Source: Streptomyces changanensis (GTDB taxonomy: Bacteria; Actinomycetota; Actinomycetes; Streptomycetales; Streptomycetaceae). From it: a stretch of 64,000 nt of DNA. This document shows, piece by piece, positions 47,678 to 60,970 of this stretch (within the stretch, counting starts at the first letter, position 1; each line of letters starts with the position of its first letter). The position numbers and the translations under genes were made by a program. Below the pieces are notes generated by a model. It was not told where the DNA came from. It searched no databases and saw only the letters and a list, made by a program, of their open reading frames with translations. The stretch covers positions 930,001 to 994,000 of the forward strand of contig NZ_CP102332.1 of NCBI RefSeq assembly GCF_024600715.1, given 5' to 3'.

Positions 47678-48523
47678 TCAGGAGGCGACGGCCGCCCGGA
47701 CCTCGTCGGCGTACCGCCGCGCCGCGTCGCGCAGGGCGGCGGCGTCCGGGCCGTGGCGCAGGACGCCGCGGCTGACGTTCGGGACGACGTTGCGCACCGC
47801 GGCGCCGAAGACGGCCGGCAGGTCCGCGGGGGTGGCGCCCTGGGCACCGATACCCGGGGCCAGGAGCGGGCCGTTGACGTCCAGGTCGAAGGAGGACAGG
47901 TCGCCGAGGGTGGCACCGACGACCGCGCCGAAGGACCCCAGGGGCGTCTGTCCGGCGTTCTCCTCGGCCAGGTGCGCCAGCATGGTCGCGGCGACGGTCC
48001 GCCCGTCGCCGCGGACCGCCCGCTGCACCTCGGCGCCCTCGGGGTTGGAGGTCAGGGCGAGGACGAACAGCCCGGCGCCGTTCTCGCGCGCCAGCCGCAC
48101 GGCCGGCTCCAGCGAGCCGTACCCGAGGAACGGGGAGACCGTGAGCGCGTCCGAGAAGAGCGGCGCGTCCGGGCGCAGGTACGTCTCGGCGTAGGCGGCC
48201 ATGGTGGAGCCGATGTCCCCGCGCTTGGCGTCCATGACCACGAGCGCCCCGGCGCCGCGCAGGTCGGCGACCGCGCGCTCCAGCACCGCGACGCCGCGCG
48301 AGCCGAACCGCTCGAAGAAGGCGCTCTGGGGCTTGAAGACGGCGACGGTGCCGGCGAGGGCGTCGACGACGGTGCGGGTGAAGGTCTCCAGCCCGTCCAC
48401 GTCGTCCTTCAGACCCCAGGCGGAGAGCAGGGACGCGTGCGGGTCGATGCCGACGCAGAGCGGACCGCGAGTGTCCATGGCCTCCCGCAGCCGGGCGCCG
48501 AAGGGGACGGGGGTCGCTGTCAC
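47678..48523 (-). CDS. pyrF: Orotidine 5'-phosphate decarboxylase (long type)
   Basis: 281 residues, GTG overlapping the pyrD stop. This is the class-2 (longer) OMP decarboxylase. The catalytic DxKxxDI motif appears as [22 protein letters not shown]. Other blocks are [24 protein letters not shown] and [15 protein letters not shown]. It makes UMP in the last de novo step. It is the last gene of the pyr operon. Confidence 0.96.
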   Translation of the reverse strand: MTATPVPFGARLREAMDTRGPLCVGIDPHASLLSAWGLKDDVDGLETFTRTVVDALAGTVAVFKPQSAFFERFGSRGVAVLERAVADLRGAGALVVMDAKRGDIGSTMAAYAETYLRPDAPLFSDALTVSPFLGYGSLEPAVRLARENGAGLFVLALTSNPEGAEVQRAVRGDGRTVAATMLAHLAEENAGQTPLGSFGAVVGATLGDLSSFDLDVNGPLLAPGIGAQGATPADLPAVFGAAVRNVVPNVSRGVLRHGPDAAALRDAARRYADEVRAAVAS

Positions 48524-49623
48524 TGGACCGCCTTTCGGGTGTCCGCGCCGACCGCGTCGGCGAGGGTCGCGTACGGGGAGGCCTGGAGCCGGGCCGCCAG
48601 GCCCTTGTGGAGGGCGCGGGCGTAGAAGGGGCCCTCGTAGACGAAGGCGCTGTAGCCCTGGACGAGCGTGGCGCCGGCGAGGATGCGCTGCCAGGCGTCC
48701 TCGGCGTTCTCGATGCCGCCGACGCCGACGAGCGTGATGCGGTCGCCGACACGCGCGTAGAGGCGGCGCAGGACCTCCAGGGAGCGTTGCTTGAGCGGGG
48801 CGCCGGACAGGCCGCCGGTCTCGCCGGTGAGGTGCGCCGGGGAGCTCAGGCGCTCGCGGGAGATGGTGGTGTTGGTGGCGATGATGCCGTCCAGGCCCAG
48901 TTCGACGGCGAGGTCGGCGACGGCGTCGACGTCCTCGTCGGCCAGGTCGGGGGCGATCTTGACGAGGAGGGGGACGCGCCGGTCGGTGACGGTGCGGTCC
49001 GCGGCCTCGCGGACGGCCGTCAGCAGGGGGCGCAGGGACTCCGTGGCCTGGAGGTTGCGCAGGCCCGGGGTGTTCGGTGAGGAGACGTTGACGACCAGGT
49101 AGTCGGCGTGGCGGGCGAGGCGCTCGGCCGACTTCACGTAGTCGGCGGCGGCCTCCGCCTCGGGGACGACCTTCGTCTTGCCGATGTTGACGCCGACGAC
49201 GGTCCGGAAGACCGGCTCGCGGGCGTCCAGGCGCTCGGCGACGGCGGCCGAGCCGTCGTTGTTGAAGCCCATGCGGTTGATCAGGGCGCGGTCCGGTACG
49301 AGGCGGAAGAGGCGCTTCCCGGGGTTGCCGGGCTGAGGCTCGCCGGTGACCGTGCCGATCTCGACGTGGTCGAAGCCGAGCATCGCCATGCCGTCGATGG
49401 CGACGGCGTTCTTGTCGAAGCCGGCGGCGAGGCCGAACGGGCCGTGCATCCGCAGGCCGAACGCCTCCGTGCGCAGCTCCTCGTACCGCGGCGCGAGCAC
49501 GGCGGCGAGGAAGGTGCGCAGGACGGGGACGCGGGCGGCGAGGCGGATCCAGCGGAAGGCGAGGTGGTGGGCCCGCTCGGGGTCCATCCGCGTGAAGAAC
49601 AGCCGGAAGAAGAGCTTGTACAT
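48520..49623 (-). CDS. pyrD: Dihydroorotate dehydrogenase (quinone), class 2
   Basis: 367 residues from ATG 49623. The N-terminal [23 protein letters not shown] helix pair is the membrane/quinone-docking extension of class 2 enzymes. The FMN barrel has [45 protein letters not shown] (catalytic Ser in this class), ATNTT and [12 protein letters not shown]. It oxidises dihydroorotate and passes electrons to menaquinone. A perfect hairpin separates it from carB. Confidence 0.97.
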   Translation of the reverse strand: MYKLFFRLFFTRMDPERAHHLAFRWIRLAARVPVLRTFLAAVLAPRYEELRTEAFGLRMHGPFGLAAGFDKNAVAIDGMAMLGFDHVEIGTVTGEPQPGNPGKRLFRLVPDRALINRMGFNNDGSAAVAERLDAREPVFRTVVGVNIGKTKVVPEAEAAADYVKSAERLARHADYLVVNVSSPNTPGLRNLQATESLRPLLTAVREAADRTVTDRRVPLLVKIAPDLADEDVDAVADLAVELGLDGIIATNTTISRERLSSPAHLTGETGGLSGAPLKQRSLEVLRRLYARVGDRITLVGVGGIENAEDAWQRILAGATLVQGYSAFVYEGPFYARALHKGLAARLQASPYATLADAVGADTRKAVQ

Positions 49624-49643
49624 GGTGGTGGTGTCCTCATGAG

Positions 49644-49673
49644 GAGGGGGACACCGTTTCCGGTGTCCCCCTC
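49644..49673 (-). terminator. Intra-operon hairpin between carB and pyrD
   Basis: GAGGGGGACACCG and CGGTGTCCCCCTC make a perfect 13-bp stem with a 4-nt loop. It lies 10 bp beyond the carB stop and 20 bp before the pyrD ATG. It could be a partial terminator or an mRNA-processing/stability element that sets the ratio of carB to pyrD-pyrF. Confidence 0.7.
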
Positions 49674-49683
49674 GTTCGGGCTG

Positions 49684-52984
<3,301 letters not shown>

Positions 52985-52992
<8 letters not shown>

Positions 52993-54124
52993 GCTCGCCC
53001 TCCATCAGGGAAACGAAGCGGTCGAAGAGGTAGGCGGCGTCGTGCGGGCCGGCCGCCGCTTCGGGGTGGTACTGGACGCTGAAGGCCGGCTGGTCGAGCA
53101 GCTGGAGGCCCTCCACCACGTTGTCGTTGAGGCAGACGTGGGAGACCTCGGCGCGGCCGTAGGGGGTGTCGGACACCGTGTCGAGCGGTGCGTCGACGGC
53201 GAAGCCGTGGTTGTGCGCGGTGACTTCGACCTTGCCGGTCGTGCGGTCCTGCACGGGCTGGTTGATGCCGCGGTGGCCGTACTTCAGCTTGTAGGTGCCG
53301 AAGCCGAGGGCGCGCCCGAGGATCTGGTTGCCGAAGCAGATGCCGAACAGGGGCGTCCGGCGCTCCAGCACGGCCCGCATCACGGAGACGGGTCCGTCGG
53401 CGGTGGCGGGGTCGCCGGGGCCGTTGGAGAAGAAGACGCCGTCCGGGTTGACGGCGTAGACGTCGTCGACGGTGGCGGTGGCGGGCAGCACGTGCACCTC
53501 GATGCCGCGCTCGGCCATCCGCTGCGGGGTCATGCCCTTGATGCCGAGGTCGACGGCGGCGACGGTGAAGCGCTTCTCGCCGATCGCGGGGACGACGTAG
53601 GGCTCCTTGGTGGCGACCTCGGCGGAGAGGTCGGCGCCCTTCATCTGCGGGGCGGCCTGGACCTTCGCGAGGAGGGCCGCGTCGTCGGCGACGGCTCCGC
53701 CGGAGAAGATGCCGACGCGCATCGCGCCGCGCTCGCGCAGGTGGCGGGTGAGGGCGCGGGTGTCGACTCCGCTGATGCCGACGACCCCCTGGCGCTCCAG
53801 CTCCTCGTCGAGGGTGCGGGTGGAGCGCCAGTTGGAGGGGGTGCGGGCGGGGTCGCGGACGACGTAACCGGCGACCCAGATGCGGGCGGACTCGGCGTCC
53901 TCGTCGTTGACGCCCGTGTTCCCGACGTGCGGGGCGGTCATGACGACGACCTGGCGGTGGTACGAGGGGTCGGTCAGGGTCTCCTGGTAGCCGGTCATGC
54001 CGGTGGAGAAGACGGCCTCGCCGAAGGTCTCCCCCACGGCCCCGTAGGCGCGGCCGCGGAAGACGCGGCCGTCCTCCAGGACGAGTACGGCGGGAACCCT
54101 GGTTCCCCGGGTGGAGGTCGTCAT
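52985..54124 (-). CDS. carA: Carbamoyl-phosphate synthase, small (glutaminase) subunit
   Basis: 379 residues from ATG 54124, overlapping the preceding gene by ATGA. The N-terminal CPSase_sm_N domain contains the SGV(DT)[16 protein letters not shown] segment. The class I glutaminase domain shows the nucleophile motif [17 protein letters not shown] and the His/Glu of [13 protein letters not shown]. It feeds ammonia from glutamine to CarB. Confidence 0.98.
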
Positions 54125-54693
54125 CGTGCGGCGCCTTCCGTCGTGGTGTTCTCGGTGGTGATGGAGTCGATGGCCTCGACCCAGGCGGTGTGCTCGGCGG
54201 CCCGGTCGGACCGGAAGCCGGAGTCGATCAGGATGTCGCCGTGCTGCCAGGTGACGACCAGCAGGCCGCCCTCGGCGAGGACCTTGCCGGCGATGCCCTT
54301 GTCGAGCCGTGCTCCGCGGAGCTTGTCGGCGGGGACGAAGAAGTCACGCGCGCCGGGGCGGGACACCACCAGGCCGGCGTCGGTGAGCGTCAGCTCGGCG
54401 CGGCTGCGGGTGCCGAGGCCGTGGGCCACGATCCGGTCGAGCCACTGCCCGGCCGTCGTGGACCCGTGGTAGCGCCCGTTCATCTCCAGTCTCACCGCGC
54501 CGGGCTCGTCCGGCGCGATGGGGAGCTCCGGCACGTCCGCCTGGAGGCGGGCGCGCCAGGTCCAGCCCTGGCGCATGAGCCAGTAGACGAGGGCGATGAA
54601 GAGCAGCAGTACGCCGACCCAGCCGAGGCGGGCGGCCCAGTCGGTCACTTCCGCCGACTGAGGCTCGGCGGCGAGGGGGATCAGAGGTGTCAC
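54121..54693 (-). CDS. Membrane protein with PH-like domain in the pyr operon, function unknown
   Basis: 190 residues from GTG 54693, overlapping both pyrC and carA by 4 bp. One membrane helix is near residues 22-42 ([18 protein letters not shown]). The rest is a beta-rich cytoplasmic domain ([60 protein letters not shown]). This resembles the PH-like domain proteins found at this place in other Streptomyces pyr operons. It has no known step in pyrimidine synthesis. The tight overlaps imply it must be made with CarA. Confidence 0.82.
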   Translation of the reverse strand: MTPLIPLAAEPQSAEVTDWAARLGWVGVLLLFIALVYWLMRQGWTWRARLQADVPELPIAPDEPGAVRLEMNGRYHGSTTAGQWLDRIVAHGLGTRSRAELTLTDAGLVVSRPGARDFFVPADKLRGARLDKGIAGKVLAEGGLLVVTWQHGDILIDSGFRSDRAAEHTAWVEAIDSITTENTTTEGAAR

Positions 54694-55976
54694 GCGAGCT
54701 TCCCGTCCATGAGCGTTGCCCGGCCCCGCAGGAAGGTGTGGGTGACGCGACCCGGCAGCTCGCGGCCCTCGTAGGGGGTGTTGCGGCTGCGGGAGGCGAA
54801 GCCCGCGGGGTCCACGGCTCCACGGTATGCCGGATCGACGAGCGTCAGGTTGGCGGGCTCACCAACCGAGACGGGGCGTCCGTGGCCGGTGGCGCGGCCG
54901 ATCCGCGCGGGCGCGTGCGACATGCGGTCGGCGACGCCCGCCCAGTCGAGGAGGCCGGTGTCGACCATCGTGTGCTGCACGACGGAGAGCGCGGTCTCCA
55001 GGCCGACCATGCCCATGGCGGCGGCGGCCCACTCGCAGTCCTTGTCCTCGTGCGGGTGGGGGGCGTGGTCGGTGGCGACGATGTCGATCGTGCCGTCGGC
55101 GAGCGCCTCGCGCAGGGCCATGACGTCGCGCTCGGTGCGCAGCGGCGGGTTGACCTTGTACACCGGGTCGTACGTGCGGACCAGCTCGTCGGTGAGGAGC
55201 AGGTGGTGCGGGGTGACCTCGGCGGTGACGTCGATGCCGCGGGACTTGGCCCAGCGGACGATCTCGACGGACCCGGCGGTCGACAGGTGGCAGATGTGGA
55301 CGCGGGAGCCGACGTGCTCGGCGAGGAGGACGTCGCGGGCGATGATCGACTCCTCGGCGACGGCCGGCCAGCCGCCGAGGCCCAGCTCGGCGGAGACGGC
55401 GCCCTCGTTCATCTGGGCGCCCTCGGTGAGGCGGGGCTCCTGGGCGTGCTGGGCGATGACGCCGCCGAAGGCCTTCACGTACTCCAGGGCGCGGCGCATG
55501 ATCACGGCGTCGTCGACGCACTTGCCGTCGTCGGAGAAGACGGTGACGCCGGCGGCGGACTCGTGCATGGCGCCGAGCTCGGCGAGCCGCTTGCCCTCCA
55601 GGCCGACGGTGACGGCGCCGATGGGCTGCACGTCGCAGTAGCCGTGTTCCCGGCCGAGCCGGTGGACCTGCTCGACCACGCCGGCGGTGTCGGCGACGGG
55701 TGACGTGTTGGCCATGGCGAATACGGACGTGTAGCCGCCGGAGGCGGCGGCGCGGGTGCCGGTGAGGACCGTCTCGGAGTCCTCGCGGCCCGGCTCGCGC
55801 AGGTGGGTGTGGAGGTCGACCAGGCCGGGCAGCAGGACGCGCCCCTCAGCCTCGACGACGGTGGCGCCCTCGGCGTCCAGGCCGGTGCCGACGGCGGCGA
55901 TGGTCTCGCCGTCGACGAGGACGTCCTGGGCCCGGCCGCCGAGGACCTTCGCACCACGGATCAGGGTCTTGCTCAT
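54690..55976 (-). CDS. pyrC: Dihydroorotase (class I)
   Basis: 428 residues from ATG 55976. The metal-site motif is LLPGLVDLHTHLREPGREDSETV. Further ligands are in VTAEVTPHHLLLTDE, CHLSTAGSVEIVRWAKSRG and IVATDHAPHPHEDKDCEWA (catalytic Asp). Class I dihydroorotases of this length form a complex with aspartate transcarbamoylase in some bacteria, which fits pyrB 6 bp upstream. Confidence 0.97.
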   Translation of the reverse strand: MSKTLIRGAKVLGGRAQDVLVDGETIAAVGTGLDAEGATVVEAEGRVLLPGLVDLHTHLREPGREDSETVLTGTRAAASGGYTSVFAMANTSPVADTAGVVEQVHRLGREHGYCDVQPIGAVTVGLEGKRLAELGAMHESAAGVTVFSDDGKCVDDAVIMRRALEYVKAFGGVIAQHAQEPRLTEGAQMNEGAVSAELGLGGWPAVAEESIIARDVLLAEHVGSRVHICHLSTAGSVEIVRWAKSRGIDVTAEVTPHHLLLTDELVRTYDPVYKVNPPLRTERDVMALREALADGTIDIVATDHAPHPHEDKDCEWAAAAMGMVGLETALSVVQHTMVDTGLLDWAGVADRMSHAPARIGRATGHGRPVSVGEPANLTLVDPAYRGAVDPAGFASRSRNTPYEGRELPGRVTHTFLRGRATLMDGKLA

Positions 55977-55982
55977 GCTGGG

Positions 55983-57005
55983 TTACTTCTCCTCGGTACG
56001 GGACGACGGCTGGGTGAGGGCGGGTTCGCTGCCGCCCAGCAGCAGGTAGAGAACGGCCATGCGGACGAAGACGCCGTTGGCGACCTGTTCGACGACGGTG
56101 CAGCGGGGCGAGTCGGCGACCTCGGCGGTGATCTCCATGCCGCGGACCATGGGGCCGGGGTGCATGACGACGGCGTGGTCGGGGAGCTTGGCCATGCGCG
56201 GGGCGTCGAGGCCGTAGCGGCGCGCGTACTCCCGCTCGGTGGGGAAGAACGCGGCGTTCATGCGCTCGCGCTGGACGCGCAGCATCATCACGGCGTCGCA
56301 CGCGGAGAGGGCGCCGTCGAGGTCGTAGGTGACCTCGCAGGGCCAGTCCTCGACGCCGACGGGGACGAGCGTGGGTGGGGCGACGAGGGTGACCTCGGCG
56401 CCGAGGGTGTGCAGCAGGTCCACGTTGGAGCGGGCGACCCGGCTGTGCAGGACGTCGCCGACGATGGTGACGCGCCGGCCGGACAGGTCCCGGCCGGCGC
56501 ACCCGCGGGCGGTGTCGTCACCGGTCGGGCGGCCGGTCGCGGAGCCGCGGCCGACCAGGCGGCGGCGCAGGGTGAAGGCGTCCAGCAGCGCCTGGGTGGG
56601 GTGCTGGTGGGTGCCGTCACCGGCGTTGATCACCGGGGCGTCGATCCAGCCGCTGGTGGCGAGCCGGTAGGGGGCGCCGGAGGCGTGGTGGCGTATGACG
56701 ACCGCGTCGACGCCGATGGCGGCGAGGGTCTGGGCGGTGTCCTTGAGGGACTCGCCCTTGGAGACGCTGGAGCCCTTGGCCGTGAAGTTGATGACGTCGG
56801 CGGAGAGGCGCTTCTCGGCGGCCTCGAAGGAGATGCGGGTGCGGGTCGAGTCCTCGAAGAAGAGGTTGCATATCGTCCGGCCGCGCAGGGTGGGCAGCTT
56901 CTTGATCGGACGGTCGGCGAGCCGGGCCATCTCCTCGGCGGTGTCGAGGATGAGGACGGCGTCGTCGCGGGTGAGGTCGGCGGCCGAGATGAGGTGGCGC
57001 TTCAT
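55983..57005 (-). CDS. pyrB: Aspartate carbamoyltransferase, catalytic subunit
   Basis: 340 residues from ATG 57005. The carbamoyl-phosphate motif is [19 protein letters not shown]. Also present are HHASGAP, the aspartate-site [13 protein letters not shown] and [13 protein letters not shown] Gly/Arg/Asp-rich insertion of about 20 residues ([22 protein letters not shown]) sits just before [21 protein letters not shown]. It is absent from ordinary ATCases and probably forms a surface loop. The gene is separated from pyrR by 262 bp of G+C-rich DNA without an ORF. Confidence 0.96.
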   Translation of the reverse strand: MKRHLISAADLTRDDAVLILDTAEEMARLADRPIKKLPTLRGRTICNLFFEDSTRTRISFEAAEKRLSADVINFTAKGSSVSKGESLKDTAQTLAAIGVDAVVIRHHASGAPYRLATSGWIDAPVINAGDGTHQHPTQALLDAFTLRRRLVGRGSATGRPTGDDTARGCAGRDLSGRRVTIVGDVLHSRVARSNVDLLHTLGAEVTLVAPPTLVPVGVEDWPCEVTYDLDGALSACDAVMMLRVQRERMNAAFFPTEREYARRYGLDAPRMAKLPDHAVVMHPGPMVRGMEITAEVADSPRCTVVEQVANGVFVRMAVLYLLLGGSEPALTQPSSRTEEK

Positions 57006-57267
57006 CGGGGGGTGGGGCTCCGGGGGTGGGGAGGTCGGGTCCGTGGGCGTGACCGGGCAGGGGTGGGCTCGGGCGCGGCCGCCGGCGGGGGGTGCGTGCC
57101 TGCGGGCTCGCGGCTCGCGGGCCGCCGCTTGCCGCGGCTCCGCAGGCCTGCTGCGGGCTTGCCGGTGGCGGGCGGCGCGGCTCCGCGTGCCCGGTCCGCC
57201 GTGCCGCGCGCACGGGGCGCGTGGAGGGGCGTACGGGGTGGCGCGGACGCGCTGGGCGCGCGTTTGG

Positions 57268-57900
<633 letters not shown>

Positions 57901-57963
57901 ACGTCGGAATTGCGTCAGCCACGGTACCAGGAGTGAGGAGGGCGTCGGGACGGACCACCCGGC

Positions 57964-58006
57964 TTGACGCACCCCAGTAACGCTGCGTAACCTCACAGTG
58001 AGTTAC
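57964..58006 (+). promoter_or_regulatory. bldD promoter with BldD palindromic operator
   Basis: TTGACG (57964-57969), an 18-bp spacer and TAACCT (57988-57993) form a promoter. Across its -10 lies GTAACCTCACAGTGAGTTAC (57987-58006), a near-perfect palindrome containing the TCAC/GTGA half-sites of the BldD box. BldD is known to repress its own gene, so this is its autoregulatory site. Confidence 0.8.
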
Positions 58007-58053
58007 CAGCCACGCGGCGGCGCCGCACGTTGTAACAGTGTCCAGGGAGCTAT

Positions 58054-58554
58054 ATGTCCAGCGAATACGCAAAACAGCTCGGGGCCAAGCTCCGTGCCAT
58101 CCGCACCCAGCAGGGCCTCTCCCTCCACGGCGTGGAGGAGAAGTCGCAGGGGCGCTGGAAGGCCGTCGTGGTCGGTTCGTACGAGCGCGGCGACCGCGCC
58201 GTGACCGTGCAGCGCCTCGCCGAGCTGGCTGACTTCTACGGGGTCCCGGTGCAGGAGCTGCTGCCGGGCACCACGCCCGGCGGTGCCGCCGAGCCGCCGC
58301 CGAAGCTCGTCCTGGACCTGGAGCGCCTGGCGCACGTCCCGCAGGAGAAGGCGGGCCCGCTGCAGCGCTACGCCGCGACGATCCAGTCGCAGCGCGGCGA
58401 CTACAACGGCAAGGTGCTGTCGATCCGCCAGGACGACCTGCGGACGCTCGCGGTCATCTACGACCAGTCCCCGTCGGTCCTCACCGAGCAGCTGATCAGC
58501 TGGGGCGTGCTGGACGCGGACGCGCGCCGTGCGGTCGCGCACGAGGAGAGCTGA
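58054..58554 (+). CDS. bldD: BldD, c-di-GMP-dependent developmental master regulator
   Basis: 166 residues from ATG 58054 (GGGAG upstream). The N-terminal XRE-type HTH is about 1-70 (YAKQLGAKLRAIRTQQGLSLHGVEEKSQGRWKAVVVGSYERG). The C-terminal domain holds the c-di-GMP signature RGD-x8-RQDD at Arg114, Asp116, Arg125 and Asp128, the same numbering as S. coelicolor BldD. Tetrameric c-di-GMP clamps two BldD molecules so that they repress sporulation genes during vegetative growth. It ends at a strong terminator. Confidence 0.98.
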   Translation: MSSEYAKQLGAKLRAIRTQQGLSLHGVEEKSQGRWKAVVVGSYERGDRAVTVQRLAELADFYGVPVQELLPGTTPGGAAEPPPKLVLDLERLAHVPQEKAGPLQRYAATIQSQRGDYNGKVLSIRQDDLRTLAVIYDQSPSVLTEQLISWGVLDADARRAVAHEES

Positions 58555-58599
58555 GGCGCGGGCGTCGGCACTCGCCGCCCGAGCAGAAACGTTGCCGCC

Positions 58600-58630
58600 G
58601 GAGGGTGGTCCCTTTGCGGGACCACCCTCC
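58600..58630 (+). terminator. bldD terminator
   Basis: GGAGGGTGGTCCC and GGGACCACCCTCC form a perfect 13-bp stem with loop TTTGC, 45 bp beyond the bldD stop. Confidence 0.88.
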
Positions 58631-59057
58631 ACGCGTCATACGGCCGGCTGCGGGGCGGCCGGGGGTCGAGCGGTGAGGCGGTGCCGTCCCGCTGCCGCGG
58701 CGCCGGGCGGTGCGTCGCGGTCGCGCGGTGGGTACCGGCGCGGGCCCTGCGGAGATGCGCGCCCTGCCTGGCGGGCGTTCGGCGGGGGCGGGGCCGGGGG
58801 GGGACCGACGGCCCGGCCCGGGCCCCGGCCCGGCCCCGTGCCCGACCTGCGCCCGTACGGGACGCCGCACCGACGGCCCCGGCCCAGGCCCTTCCCGCCA
58901 CGAGCGGCGGACAGCCCGCTACGGCGGCCGGGCAAGGCCGCGGACCGTTCGTGCCCACCCGTTCCGCCCTGCGGAACGCCTGCCCACGAACTCGGCGCCA
59001 CCCCCGACCGCCCGGGCGACCGCGCCCCCGGCGCCCCTGGGTCCCCGCGCCGCAGCA

Positions 59058-59525
59058 GGCAGAGCACAGGCTGCGCGGCCCGCCACCACGCGGACGCACA
59101 CGCACTAGCCCCCCGCCACCCGCGCGGCAGCACGGGCTGCGCGGCCCCGCCTCCGCACGGACGCACACATCCACGAACCCCCCACCACCCCGCGACCACA
59201 CTGCCCAGCGCCGAACCGGCAGCACGAGCCGCACGCCCCGCCCCCCGCGGATGCACACCCGCGAACTCCCGGCACCCCTCTGCCCGCACCCCCGGCGCCG
59301 AACCGGCAGCACGAGCCGCACGCCCCGCCCCCCGCGGATGCACACCTTCGAGTTCCCCGGCACCCCCCTGCCCGCACCACCCGCGCCGGGCCGGAGTACG
59401 AGCCGCACGCCCCACCGCGCGGAACACACGCCCACCAACTCCCCGCCACCACCGCGACCGCGCTGCCCAGCGCCCGAACCGGCAGCACGGGCCGCACGAC
59501 TCGTCCGGCCTTCGCTCGCGCGGAC
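59058..59525. repeat. Tandem array of about 87-bp units between bldD and nusB
   Basis: Units beginning GGCAGCACGaGCcGCaCGgCC start at 59126, 59218, 59305, 59393 and 59481, with a shortened copy at 59058. Spacings are 92, 87, 88 and 88 bp. The copies at 59218 and 59305 are identical for about the first 42 nt. Because the spacings are not multiples of three, the open frames across them do not keep a repeat in phase, so the array is judged non-coding. It lies in a 1360-bp gap (58555-59914) that holds no convincing gene. Confidence 0.75.
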
Positions 59526-59794
59526 GGCCCGACCGCGCGCTGCGTCCGCCAGGGGCCGCGTTCCCGGCGCCACTGCCGGAGCACCGGCTGCGCAGCGCTG
59601 GCCGGCCCCTCCCCCGCGCGGAGCACCCGATCAGGCAGGCACCGCGGGGCGCGCGGTGCCGGCGCGGCGCGCGGCGCCGGCGGGACGCGCGGCCCCGCCC
59701 GGCGTTTCGCCGTGCGGGGCGCTCGCGGCGCCCCGCGGCGACCGCGCTCCCGGACGCGGCGGGCAGCCCCCAGAGCCCCAGCACCGGCTGCCGG

Positions 59795-59836
59795 GGCTGT
59801 GGCTGTGGCTGTGGCTGTGGCTGTGGCTGTGGCTGT
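59795..59836. repeat. (GGCTGT)7 hexanucleotide microsatellite
   Basis: Seven perfect head-to-tail copies of GGCTGT lie 35 bp from the nusB terminator in the same non-coding gap. Such runs are prone to slippage and may vary in length between strains. Confidence 0.95.
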
Positions 59837-59871
59837 TCCAGTGGGCCTCAGCGGAGGCATGGCGGGATGCC

Positions 59872-59905
59872 GAAGGGCCCGCAGCGGGAGTGCTGCGGGC
59901 CCTTC
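59872..59905 (-). terminator. Terminator of the aroB-aroQ / efp-nusB transcription unit
   Basis: GAAGGGCCCGCAGC and GCTGCGGGCCCTTC form a perfect 14-bp stem with a 6-nt loop, 9 bp beyond the nusB stop. Confidence 0.88.
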
Positions 59906-59914
59906 GAGGCGTGG

Positions 59915-60343
59915 TCAGGCTCGGCGGAGCCCCGGCTTCAGGTCCTTGAAGCGGCCCAGCAGGCCGTTGACGAAGGACGGGGAGTCGTCCGTGGAGAACT
60001 CCTTGGCGAGCTGGACGGCCTCGTCGATGGCCACCGCGTCCGGCGTGGCGTCGACCCAGACCAGCTCGTACGCGCCGAGGCGCAGGATGTTCCGATCGAC
60101 GACCGGCATCCGGTCGAGAGTCCAGCCCACCGAGTAGGTGGAGATGAGGTCGTCGATACGGCGGGCGTACTGGGAGTACCCCTCGACGAGCTCCATCGTG
60201 TACTCGTTGACCGGCGGCTGCCGTTCGTCGGACCGGGCGTGCCGGATCCAGTCCGCGAGGACCTCCTGCACGGGCACCCCGCGCTGGTCGGCCTCGAAGA
60301 GGATCTGGAAGGCGCGCTTGCGGGCCTTGTTGCGGGCGGCCAC
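59915..60343 (-). CDS. nusB: Transcription antitermination factor NusB
   Basis: 142 residues (GTG). NusB motifs: ARNKARKRAFQILFEADQRG at the start, then DRNILRLGAYELVWVDATPDAVAIDEAVQLAKEFSTDDSPSFVNGLLGRF. With NusE it binds BoxA RNA for antitermination of rRNA operons. It begins 2 nt after the efp stop, so the two are co-translated. The efp-nusB pair is conserved in actinobacteria. Confidence 0.97.
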   Translation of the reverse strand: MAARNKARKRAFQILFEADQRGVPVQEVLADWIRHARSDERQPPVNEYTMELVEGYSQYARRIDDLISTYSVGWTLDRMPVVDRNILRLGAYELVWVDATPDAVAIDEAVQLAKEFSTDDSPSFVNGLLGRFKDLKPGLRRA

Positions 60344-60345
60344 GG

Positions 60346-60912
60346 TTAGCTGTTCACCCGGCCGAGGTAGTCGCTCGTACGGGTGTCGACCTTGATCTTC
60401 TCACCGGTGGTGATGAAGAGCGGGACCTGGATCTGGTGGCCGGTCTCCAGGGTGGCGGGCTTGGTGCCACCGGTGGAGCGGTCGCCCTGGACGCCCGGCT
60501 CGGTCTCCTGGATGGTCAGCTCGACGGCGGCGGGGAGCTCGACGTACAGCACCTCGCCCTCGTGCGTGGCGACGGTGGCGGTGAAGCCCTCGACCAGGAA
60601 GTTCGCGGCGTCGCCGACGGCGGCCCGGGAGACGTGCAGCTGGTCGTACGTCTGCATGTCCATGAAGACGAAGTACTCGCCGTCCATGTACGAGAACTGC
60701 ATGTCGCGGCGGTCGACGGTGGCCGTCTCGACCTTCACACCGGCGTTGAACGTCTTGTCGACGATCTTGCCGGACAGCACGTTCTTGAGCTTGGTGCGCA
60801 CGAAGGCCGGGCCCTTGCCGGGCTTGACGTGCTGGAACTCGACCACGGACCAGAGCTGGTCGTTGTCGAGCTTGAGCACCATGCCGTTCTTGAGGTCGTT
60901 CGTGGAAGCCAC
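60346..60912 (-). CDS. efp: Translation elongation factor P
   Basis: 188 residues (GTG). It starts [45 protein letters not shown]. The tip loop KPGKGPAF holds the Lys that is modified in many species. OB-fold domains follow, with [37 protein letters not shown] at the end. EF-P rescues ribosomes stalled at polyproline stretches, common in this proline-rich proteome. It lies 58 bp after the M24-like gene. Confidence 0.98.
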   Translation of the reverse strand: MASTNDLKNGMVLKLDNDQLWSVVEFQHVKPGKGPAFVRTKLKNVLSGKIVDKTFNAGVKVETATVDRRDMQFSYMDGEYFVFMDMQTYDQLHVSRAAVGDAANFLVEGFTATVATHEGEVLYVELPAAVELTIQETEPGVQGDRSTGGTKPATLETGHQIQVPLFITTGEKIKVDTRTSDYLGRVNS

Positions 60913-60970
60913 GGTTGCGGAATCTCCTGGACTGACGCTGGTGGACGACCGAGGCGTGGTGCGTCACGCG

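Noticed and set aside
58636..59784. Minus-strand frames with 29-residue peptide repeats in the bldD-nusB gap
   Set aside because: The repeats follow the 87-92-bp DNA array, whose uneven spacing breaks the phase; no ribosome site or known domain is present.
59795..59836. Possible CRISPR-like array
   Set aside because: It is a plain 6-bp tandem repeat without spacers, and no cas genes are nearby.
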